This document shows, one piece after another, positions 1 to 5,727 of a stretch of 12,436 bases of DNA. Source of the DNA: Nitrospinaceae bacterium (GTDB taxonomy: Bacteria > Nitrospinota > Nitrospinia > Nitrospinales > Nitrospinaceae); assembly GCA_029261615.1 (NCBI GenBank), contig JAJDAX010000089.1, forward strand, positions 1 to 12,436. The letters are read 5' to 3'. Under the pieces are notes generated by a model, which saw only the letters and a program-made list of their open reading frames with translations, was not told the DNA's origin and searched no databases. The first letter of the stretch is position 1, and each line of letters begins with the position of its first letter. The position numbers were made by a program, and so were the translations under genes.

Positions 1-1
1 C

Positions 2-697
2 CTAATCGCGGTCATTGGCTTCAGTCTTGGAGCTTGCACCACCATCAAAGAGATGAAGCCAATACCCGGGCCCAGAGCCGCCATCGTCACTCACGATATA
101 TATCCTGAGCCAGAGGTCAAGCCCAACGAAGGCTCCATCTGGCCTGGAGATACATCGCAGAACCTTTTGTTTGGCGATACCAAAGCACGTCATATCGGTG
201 ATGTAGTCAACGTTGTTCTTGATGAAAGTTTTACTTCAACCGCGACCGCTACCACCTCCACATCTAAAACGTCCAATATCAACCTCAGTACAGGTCAATT
301 ACTTGGATTGCCAACCAACCTTGGAATCACTAATTTCCTGGGTTCCGGCAACCAGTTTGATCCGAATTTGAATGCCACCACCAGTCGGGCAAACGACGGG
401 TCCGGAACCACTACCCGTAACGGGTCCATGACCGGAACCATGGCGGCGGTCATCAAGGAAATCCTGCCGAATGATCAGTTCGTGATCGAAGGCAAGAGGA
501 CGATTCAATACAACAACGAAGAACAGCAGATGGTGCTGACCGGCATTATCCGTCGCGTCGACATTTCATTCAGCAATTCGGTCAACTCGAGCATGATCGC
601 GGATGCCCGCATTGCCCTGTCCGGCGAAGGCGTGGTCTCTGATGAACAACGTGTTGGATGGTTGACCAGGATTCTAACAAAAGTATGGCCATTCTAA
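2..697 (+). CDS. flgH: Flagellar L-ring protein FlgH (lipoprotein, 5' end outside window)
   Basis: FlgH forms the L ring, the outer-membrane bushing around the flagellar rod. The reading frame is open from base 2 and the true start lies upstream of the window. The first visible residues, LIAVIGFSLGAC, are the end of a lipoprotein signal peptide; the lipobox LGAC puts the lipidated Cys at 35-37. An internal ATG at 53 is not the real start because it would remove the signal. Family hallmarks follow in order: GSIW and LLFGDTKARHIGDVVNV, a Thr/Ser-rich stretch, ILPNDQFVIEGKRTI, IIRRVDISFSNSVNSS, IADARIALSGEG, and the C-terminal GWLTRILTKVWPF. The 3' end overlaps the probable start of the next lipoprotein gene, so the two are likely translated from one message. 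Identification is secure; only the start is missing. Confidence 0.95.
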   Translation, partial: LIAVIGFSLGACTTIKEMKPIPGPRAAIVTHDIYPEPEVKPNEGSIWPGDTSQNLLFGDTKARHIGDVVNVVLDESFTSTATATTSTSKTSNINLSTGQLLGLPTNLGITNFLGSGNQFDPNLNATTSRANDGSGTTTRNGSMTGTMAAVIKEILPNDQFVIEGKRTIQYNNEEQQMVLTGIIRRVDISFSNSVNSSMIADARIALSGEGVVSDEQRVGWLTRILTKVWPF

Positions 698-1122
698 ACA
701 TGTTGCAGAAAATTCAAACACACCGCCCTTTATATAGATGGGCGGGGGTTTGCCTGTTGATGGTTCTGTTGGCCTGTTCTGATCAGGTGACGGACCTGGT
801 AGGTCCGAGCAACTCCGGATTTACCATCGGGGTCAAGGCATTTTATGGCACCGCCGGGTTGCCTGCAGACGGTACTTCGAAGGCGACTATCCGGGTCGAA
901 GTGTTCGACGAACAAGGACGCGGAGTCAACACCACCGTGACGCTCACGACGACAAGAGGGACATTGGGAACTGAGTCCCTCACGGTCACCAACGGGGTTG
1001 GCATCACAACACTCACATCGGTGACATCAGCGGGAACGGCATCCATTGTGGCTACAGTAGAAAATGCATCAGCAACCACAATCGTGCCTATCGTTAACAT
1101 CAGTAACGCAGCCTCTACATGA
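685..1122 (+). CDS. Small lipoprotein with one Ig-like (Big_1/invasin-type) domain
   Basis: This is a protein of about 145 residues that I do not recognise as a named flagellar component. The N-terminus has a basic region, a hydrophobic stretch (GVCLLMVLLAC) and lipobox LLAC, with Cys31 as lipidation site and Ser at +2, which suits outer-membrane sorting. Residues about 46-137 resemble a bacterial Ig-like group 1 domain: LPADGTSKATIRVEVFDEQG, then TTRGTLG, GVGITTLTS and GTASIVATV, the beta-strand pattern of intimin/invasin repeats. The start is uncertain. ATG 685 overlaps flgH by 13 bases and has AGGA 13 bases upstream; ATG 700 would begin just after the flgH stop; ATG 658 is also open. All three keep the lipobox. 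It lies between flgH and flgI in the same direction, so a periplasmic or outer-membrane role near the basal body is inferred from position. The fold call is moderate and the function unknown. Confidence 0.8.
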   Translation: MAILNMLQKIQTHRPLYRWAGVCLLMVLLACSDQVTDLVGPSNSGFTIGVKAFYGTAGLPADGTSKATIRVEVFDEQGRGVNTTVTLTTTRGTLGTESLTVTNGVGITTLTSVTSAGTASIVATVENASATTIVPIVNISNAAST

Positions 1123-1137
1123 TCGGAAATAATTTCG

Positions 1138-1758
1138 ATGTTAAGGGATGAATGGAAATTTCAAAGATACGCGGTGGTACTCGCCCTGCTGGTTTGGGTG
1201 GTGGCTGCCTGCGACAATCTTATTGATGACAAGAATCCCTTTTCCTCAACACCCCAACCCCTTTTTATCACTCCGGAAAATACGGCGGTGGCACCGGGTG
1301 GAACACTCACGTTCACCGCGACCAATGGCAAAACACCGGTTTCCTGGACAGTGAGCGATACCACTCTGGCAAATATCAATGTGAGTACGGGTGCTTTCAC
1401 CGCCGGGACTTTGCCCGGCGCAGTCACCATCACGGTCACCGATGCCAGCGGCGAAACGGCAACCGCGAGGGTCACGATTACAACCGCCACTATTCTGGTA
1501 ACACCGTCCGCGTTGACTTTGAATGCGATCCCGGGAACAGCACCGGATTTTAACGTCGTTGGAAATATTGGGACAACTGTATTCACCATCGGTGGCTTCA
1601 CCGGCGGGTACACAGCTACCACGATTGACAGCAACACGGGAGTGGTGACCATCACAACACTGCCGACCCTCGCACAGGGGAATCAGACTTTAACGATAAC
1701 TGCAGCCGACGGCATTGCTACCTCGGGTACAGCAACTTTGACTTTGATCGCACAGTAA
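1138..1758 (+). CDS. Lipoprotein with two Ig-like (Big_2-type) repeats
   Basis: This 206-residue protein has a type II signal peptide: hydrophobic YAVVLALLVWVVAAC with lipobox VAAC and Cys25. The next residues are Asp-Asn, which in E. coli favour inner-membrane retention. The mature part is Thr/Val/Gly-rich beta sandwich. Residues about 42-115 look like a Big_2 domain (ITPENTAVAPGGTLTFTA, VSWTVSDTTLANI, STGAFTAG, GAVTITVTDASG). Residues about 118-206 look like a second, more diverged repeat (ILVTPSALTLNAIPG, then TIDSNTGVVTITTLP and a TLTITAADG strand). No catalytic motif is visible. It starts 15 bases after the preceding lipoprotein gene and stops 11 bases before the flgI ATG, so it is almost certainly in the flgH-flgI transcription unit. 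The upstream Shine-Dalgarno is weak (CGGAA about 10 bases before ATG). A structural or adhesive accessory of the flagellar rings is inferred from context only. Confidence 0.82.
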   Translation: MLRDEWKFQRYAVVLALLVWVVAACDNLIDDKNPFSSTPQPLFITPENTAVAPGGTLTFTATNGKTPVSWTVSDTTLANINVSTGAFTAGTLPGAVTITVTDASGETATARVTITTATILVTPSALTLNAIPGTAPDFNVVGNIGTTVFTIGGFTGGYTATTIDSNTGVVTITTLPTLAQGNQTLTITAADGIATSGTATLTLIAQ

Positions 1759-1762
1759 GGGA
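1757..1762 (+). promoter_or_regulatory. Ribosome binding site of flgI
   Basis: AAGGGA sits 7 bases before ATG 1770. This favours that start over an in-frame TTG at 1764, which would be only one base downstream. Confidence 0.7.
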
Positions 1763-1769
1763 ATTGCTT

Positions 1770-2894
1770 ATGTCGAACCATCGAATCTTACTCAAACTTG
1801 TAACAACATTTTTGATCGTCGCCCTGCTGGCTTCGACCGCCCATGCCATCAGAGTGAAGGAACTGGTCAACATCTCGGGTGTGCGAAACAATCAGCTCAT
1901 TGGTTTTGGTCTTGTGATCGGTCTGGCCAATACCGGGGACCGTGCCACAAACGTCTTCTTTTCAATCCAGACGATTGTCAACATGTTGCAAAAACTCGGC
2001 GTTACCGTTCCTGCAGATCGGATCGCCCAGTTGCAGTTCAAAAATATTGCGGTGGTCATGGTCACCGCCAACATGCCGCCGTTTGCTCGCCAGGGAGATG
2101 CTATTGACGTAACCGTATCGTCCATCGGTGACTCGGTCAGTCTGCAAGGCGGGATGCTACTCATGACCCCGCTGAAAGGACCCGACTCTCTGACTTACGC
2201 AGTCGCTCAGGGATCCGTTTCTATTGGAGGATTTGTGGTGCAGGGTGGGGCGCAGGGAGCCCAGAAGAATCATCCCACGGTTGGCAAAATTGTAAATGGC
2301 GCCATGGTGGAAAAAGAAATCCCTGTAAATTTCAATATCAAGAAAGACCTTTACCTGTCTCTCAGACGAACCGATTTCACTACCGCATCCCGCATTGCCA
2401 AAGCGGTGAATGCTGATTTGAAAGAAGTCCTCGCCACTGCGTTGGACGGACGCACACTTCATCTTAAGGTGCCTGCGTTTTATCGCGACAATACTTCCGC
2501 GTTTGTCACCCGCATCGAACGCTTGCAGGTTACCCCGGACACCATCGCGAAAGTGATCATTGATGAACGCACCGGGACCGTGGTGATGGGCGAAAATGTG
2601 CGTATCTCCACCGTTGCCGTTGCACATGGCAGTCTATTTGTCCAAATAAAGGAAGAGCCCATTGTTTCTCAACCGTCAGCGCTGTCTGAAACCGGTGAAA
2701 CGGTGATCGTGCCCAGAACCCGGGTCGTGACTGAAGAAGGGGAGGATCGATTGATCATTGTGCCGTCAGGTATTGGAATCGGTGAAGTGGTCAACGCACT
2801 CAACGCCATTGGCGTTAACCCGCGAGATCTAATCGCAATTCTGCAGGCGATCAAGGCTTCCGGTTCCTTACATGCGGAACTGAAAATTATCTAA
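1770..2894 (+). CDS. flgI: Flagellar P-ring protein FlgI
   Basis: FlgI assembles into the P ring, a peptidoglycan-level bushing around the distal rod, after Sec export to the periplasm. The 374-residue product is of normal family length. It begins with a cleavable signal peptide (ILLKLVTTFLIVALLAS, cut after AHA), giving a mature N-terminus IRVKELVNISGVRNNQLIGF that is highly typical. Further family motifs include GLVIGLANTGD, FARQGDAIDVTVSSIGD, SLQGGMLLMTPLKGPD, YAVAQGSV, IIDERTGTVVMGENVRIS, VAVAHGSLFVQIKEE, and the C-terminal VVNALNAIGVNPRDLIAILQ followed by AIKASGSLHAEL. It closes the operon that contains flgH and the two Ig-like lipoproteins; a 231-base non-coding gap with its own promoter follows. 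Identification is secure. Confidence 0.97.
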   Translation: MSNHRILLKLVTTFLIVALLASTAHAIRVKELVNISGVRNNQLIGFGLVIGLANTGDRATNVFFSIQTIVNMLQKLGVTVPADRIAQLQFKNIAVVMVTANMPPFARQGDAIDVTVSSIGDSVSLQGGMLLMTPLKGPDSLTYAVAQGSVSIGGFVVQGGAQGAQKNHPTVGKIVNGAMVEKEIPVNFNIKKDLYLSLRRTDFTTASRIAKAVNADLKEVLATALDGRTLHLKVPAFYRDNTSAFVTRIERLQVTPDTIAKVIIDERTGTVVMGENVRISTVAVAHGSLFVQIKEEPIVSQPSALSETGETVIVPRTRVVTEEGEDRLIIVPSGIGIGEVVNALNAIGVNPRDLIAILQAIKASGSLHAELKII

Positions 2895-3051
2895 TACTGG
2901 CTGAATCGATTCCGATACCGGGCAAAAATTGCCGGGTCGGGGCCTGTTCAAAGAACCCTTAAAAAGAGCCCCAAAGGACTCGAACCGTTTAAATAGCTGA
3001 AATTTAAAGGGTCTGGAGGCCCAAGAATCCTAAGGCAAATTCCCTGGGATT
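2895..3051. other. Non-coding spacer with nested inverted repeats
   Basis: No plausible gene is present. GGGCCT (2940-2945) can pair with AGGCCC (3017-3022), ACCCTT (2955-2960) with AAGGGT (3007-3012), and TTTAAAT (2988-2994) with ATTTAAA (3002-3008). The last two pairings partly exclude each other, so alternative folds are possible. On the minus strand, 2990 to 2966 reads like the 3' end of a tRNA: a canonical T loop (GGTTCGAGTCC) followed by a 7-base GGGGCTC segment. No matching 5' half exists. Whether this is a structured RNA, an attachment remnant or chance cannot be decided from the sequence. Confidence 0.4.
2918..2935 (+). terminator. Weak hairpin downstream of flgI
   Basis: CCGG-G-CAA pairs with TTGCCGG (one bulged G, 3-base loop) 23 bases after the flgI stop. 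No T tract follows, so it is not a classical intrinsic terminator; it may protect the 3' end or act with Rho. Confidence 0.3.
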
Positions 3052-3067
3052 TGGCACTGCCCTTGCA
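3052..3067 (+). promoter_or_regulatory. Sigma-54 promoter of the flgJ-flgN-flgK-flgL operon
   Basis: TGGCAC-T-GCCC-TTGCA matches the sigma-54 (RpoN) consensus TGGCACG-N4-TTGCW at every informative position except the G after TGGCAC. The invariant GG (3053-3054) and GC (3065-3066) are correctly spaced at -24/-12. Transcription would start near 3078, about 48 bases before the flgJ ATG. RpoN control of mid and late flagellar genes is well established in many diderms. No enhancer-binding site was identified. Confidence 0.8.
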
Positions 3068-3125
3068 ATTCCAGTGTTGAGTAAAAAGCTGACTCCTTAA
3101 AACCGCCCGTATAAGGAACAACATA

Positions 3126-3476
3126 ATGGTATCGCTCAATTCAGTTTTGCCTGGCTCTTCAACCCAGCTTCCTGTTGACTCAGGGGCATTGGACCGTATT
3201 GGCGATCTGGCAGAGGGAATAAAAAATGGAAAAGACGACCCAAAAAGCCTGATGAAGGTTTCGCGTGAATTTGAGTCGATATTCCTCAACATGATGTTGA
3301 AGGAAATGCGCAGTTCGGTTCCAAAATTTGATCCGCTACATAGCTATGCCCAGGATACTTATCAGGAAATGATGGACCGGGAATGGACCAAGGACATGGT
3401 TCAGAACAAGAGCATGGGTCTTGCCGACATGATTTACCGCCAGTTGTCAAAACTGGAGTCGGGTCCGACCAGCTAA
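3126..3476 (+). CDS. flgJ: Flagellar rod-binding protein FlgJ, single domain
   Basis: This 116-residue protein corresponds to the N-terminal rod-binding (rod cap) domain of FlgJ, which assists distal rod assembly in the periplasm. The signature is SREFESIFLNMMLKEMRSS (about residues 47-64), then YQEMMDREWTKDM and GLADMIYRQL. The C-terminal muramidase domain of enterobacterial FlgJ is absent, as in many alpha- and delta-type proteobacteria; another enzyme elsewhere must open the peptidoglycan. A good ribosome site (AAGGA, 3113-3117) lies 8 bases before the ATG. It is the first gene downstream of the sigma-54 promoter and is followed 13 bases later by flgN. There is no signal peptide, as usual for rod proteins exported by the flagellar type III route. 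High confidence. Confidence 0.9.
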   Translation: MVSLNSVLPGSSTQLPVDSGALDRIGDLAEGIKNGKDDPKSLMKVSREFESIFLNMMLKEMRSSVPKFDPLHSYAQDTYQEMMDREWTKDMVQNKSMGLADMIYRQLSKLESGPTS

Positions 3477-3489
3477 CAGGGAGGTTGCA

Positions 3490-3990
3490 ATGAGTGACTC
3501 TTTTGAACAGTTAAACTATCTCGTCGAAAAGAAGACCGTATTCTACGGGCAGCTAATAGATATTCTGAATGAGGAGTGGCGTCATATCGGGGAGAACTCT
3601 CTCGAAAAGCTGGAAGCCCTTTTGACCCGTAAAGAAACGTTACTTATCACCATTCAGGAACTCAACCTTCAGCGTGAGCAGGTTGTACGCGAGATTGCAG
3701 GCGCCTCCAATTTAAGTCCAGAAAACATTACGCTGAAAGATATCATCTCCATTCCGGGCAACTCTTTTAAATCCAAATTACAGCATTTCCGACGGGTGCT
3801 CCGCTCCCAGATCGACACGATCAACAGGATGAACCTGGCCAATCGTAAGCTGGTAAGACAGTCGGCGCGAACGGTCAAGGAATCAATTGAATTTTTGGTG
3901 GAACCCGGACCGCAACACAGTCCATACAACACCCGTGGCGATCTGCCCGACGCCCCACTTGAAGGCCGAATGGTGCGCACCAGCGCGTGA
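3490..3990 (+). CDS. flgN: FlgN-family flagellar export chaperone
   Basis: FlgN is the cytosolic chaperone that holds the hook-filament junction proteins FlgK and FlgL ready for export. The 166-residue product is predicted almost wholly alpha-helical with heptad-like leucines. It runs from LNYLVEKKTVFYGQLIDILN through LEKLEALLTRKETLLITIQE and LNLQREQVVREIAG to a last helix, IDTINRMNLANRKLVRQS. The 'L..L...KE.LL..I..L...R' pattern is typical of the family. The last 30 residues are Pro/Gly-rich and probably disordered. A strong Shine-Dalgarno AGGGAGG (3478-3484) lies 5 bases before the ATG. Its place between flgJ and flgK is the usual one and supports the call, since sequence conservation in this family is low. 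Confidence 0.85.
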   Translation: MSDSFEQLNYLVEKKTVFYGQLIDILNEEWRHIGENSLEKLEALLTRKETLLITIQELNLQREQVVREIAGASNLSPENITLKDIISIPGNSFKSKLQHFRRVLRSQIDTINRMNLANRKLVRQSARTVKESIEFLVEPGPQHSPYNTRGDLPDAPLEGRMVRTSA

Positions 3991-4003
3991 ACCGGAATAA
4001 ATT

Positions 4004-5692
4004 ATGACGACTAGCATTTACAGTGTACTGACCGAAGGAAAGCGGGGCTTGCTTGCCCAGCAATTGGCGATTGAAGTCACCGGTAACAACATCGCCAATG
4101 TCCAGACCCCGGGTTATACCCGGCAAACGGTCAACCTGGAAAACAGTTCACCGCGACGGATCGGCCTCGGTCAGCTTGGAACTGGTGTCAACGTCAAAAG
4201 TATCACCCGAAGTTTCGATCGATTCGTGTTTGCCCAGACGCTTTCTGAATCGACTCCCATGGGGAATTTTCAGATTCGCCAGGATGGTTTTGATCGTCTT
4301 GAGCAATTGTTCAATGAAACCACGGGTCGCAGCATTAACACGGAGATGAACAATCTGTTCAGTTCGTTTGAAGATCTTGCAGCCAATCCGACCGGGCTTC
4401 CTGAAAGAACCACCATTCAGGGCAATGCGCGATCCTTGACTCTTGCGTTCAACACTATTGGCAATGCGGTTTTCCGGGAACGGCAAAACCTCGACCTGAT
4501 GGTCGAAGACACGGTCTCGGAAATCAATTCCCTGCTGAGTGGTATCGCGCAACTCAATCGAACTATTTTTCAGAACGAAAATGTCGGTACTACCTCTACT
4601 GCCAATGACCTGCGCGACGAACGCGATCGGATGCTCAAGGACCTGTCGGGTTTTATTGACGCAACATTGGTGGACGAACAAAATAATCAGGTGCGCCTGA
4701 CCCTTGCAAATGGAACGCCGCTGATATTGGGTCTCACGGATTTCCCACTCAGTACCCAGCTCAACGGGGATAATAATGGCTTCAAGGACATTCTGGTTTC
4801 CGATGGACAAAACGGAACGATCAATATCACCAACCAGATCAACGGCGGAAAAATTAGAGGGCTGCTGGATTTACGTGACCGGGATGTTCCGGCCATCAAG
4901 GATCAGTTCGACCGGTTAGCCGCGGGCCTTGTGCGTGAATTTAACCGGGTTCATCGCGAGGGCTTTGGCCTTGATGGCGGTTCGGGTCGTGATTTTTTCA
5001 CACCATTGCAACCAACAGTGAAAGCCAGTGTTCTCAACACCGGCTCTGCTGTGGTCTCGATGACCAACGCCAGCCCGACAACATCGTCTATCGATCAATA
5101 TCAAATGCGGTTCACCGGCGCGGGATCATTCGATCTCATAAACCAGACCACCGGCGCCGCTTCCGGTACTTTTGTATTCACACCAGGAAGCACATTTAAT
5201 CTGGCCAACGGTCTTGCCGTGACTATTACCGGAGCTGCAGCAGCGGGTGACATCGTTAATTTTTCCGTATCGGAAGATGCGGCGGCTAAAATTTCACTCG
5301 ACACGGCGGTAGCAGTCGACGGATCAAAAATTGCCGCGGGACTCAATGGAACGGGGGATGGAAAAAATGGCACCCGGATGTCTCAACTTCAAAACGGTCT
5401 TTTGTTTGATGCCAACTCGCTGGTCAATTCGGGTTCGGGTTCTTTCACCTTCGGCGAATTTTATAATTCACTGGTCAGTGGAATCGGGGTCGACTCCCGT
5501 TCTATCCGGTCAGCGGTAACCGCGCAGGAAGGGGTCATGCTCCAACTACACAACCGACGCGAAAGTTTGTCGGGCGTTTCCATTGATGAAGAGATGATCA
5601 ACCTGATCAAGTTCCAGCAGGCATTTGCAGCAGCAGCCCGATTGATCAATGTTGCGGAAGAGATGCTTGATATTTTGGCCAATCGAATTTAA
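4004..5692 (+). CDS. flgK: Flagellar hook-associated protein 1 FlgK
   Basis: FlgK forms the first ring of the hook-filament junction and is secreted through the flagellar type III pathway. The 562-residue protein has the conserved N-terminal rod/hook helix region with the NNIANVQTPGYTRQ motif (28-41). A long coiled-coil D1 segment contains TANDLRDERDRMLKDLSGF. The central beta-rich region includes the family-typical YQMRFTGAGSFDLINQTTGA. The conserved C-terminal helix (about 524-562) starts GVSIDEEMINLIKFQQAFAA and ends in EEMLDILANRI. Length is within the normal range. It follows flgN by 13 bases with only a weak GGA-type ribosome site, suggesting coupling to upstream translation, and precedes flgL by 35 bases. 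Identification is secure. Confidence 0.97.
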   Translation: MTTSIYSVLTEGKRGLLAQQLAIEVTGNNIANVQTPGYTRQTVNLENSSPRRIGLGQLGTGVNVKSITRSFDRFVFAQTLSESTPMGNFQIRQDGFDRLEQLFNETTGRSINTEMNNLFSSFEDLAANPTGLPERTTIQGNARSLTLAFNTIGNAVFRERQNLDLMVEDTVSEINSLLSGIAQLNRTIFQNENVGTTSTANDLRDERDRMLKDLSGFIDATLVDEQNNQVRLTLANGTPLILGLTDFPLSTQLNGDNNGFKDILVSDGQNGTINITNQINGGKIRGLLDLRDRDVPAIKDQFDRLAAGLVREFNRVHREGFGLDGGSGRDFFTPLQPTVKASVLNTGSAVVSMTNASPTTSSIDQYQMRFTGAGSFDLINQTTGAASGTFVFTPGSTFNLANGLAVTITGAAAAGDIVNFSVSEDAAAKISLDTAVAVDGSKIAAGLNGTGDGKNGTRMSQLQNGLLFDANSLVNSGSGSFTFGEFYNSLVSGIGVDSRSIRSAVTAQEGVMLQLHNRRESLSGVSIDEEMINLIKFQQAFAAAARLINVAEEMLDILANRI

Positions 5693-5727
5693 ACGTTCAG
5701 GGAAAAAATAAAACAGGAAAAGCTCTC

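Noticed and set aside
1161..1655. 164-codon minus-strand open frame
   Set aside because: Antisense to the second Ig-like lipoprotein; the Val/Pro-rich translation reflects the Thr/Gly-rich sense strand.
2940..3022. Complete tRNA gene on the minus strand
   Set aside because: Only the T-arm and a 3' acceptor-like segment are present; no D arm, anticodon arm or complementary 5' acceptor can be placed.
4148..4810. 220-codon minus-strand open frame
   Set aside because: Antisense to flgK, no recognisable domain, no ribosome site; explained by codon bias of flgK.
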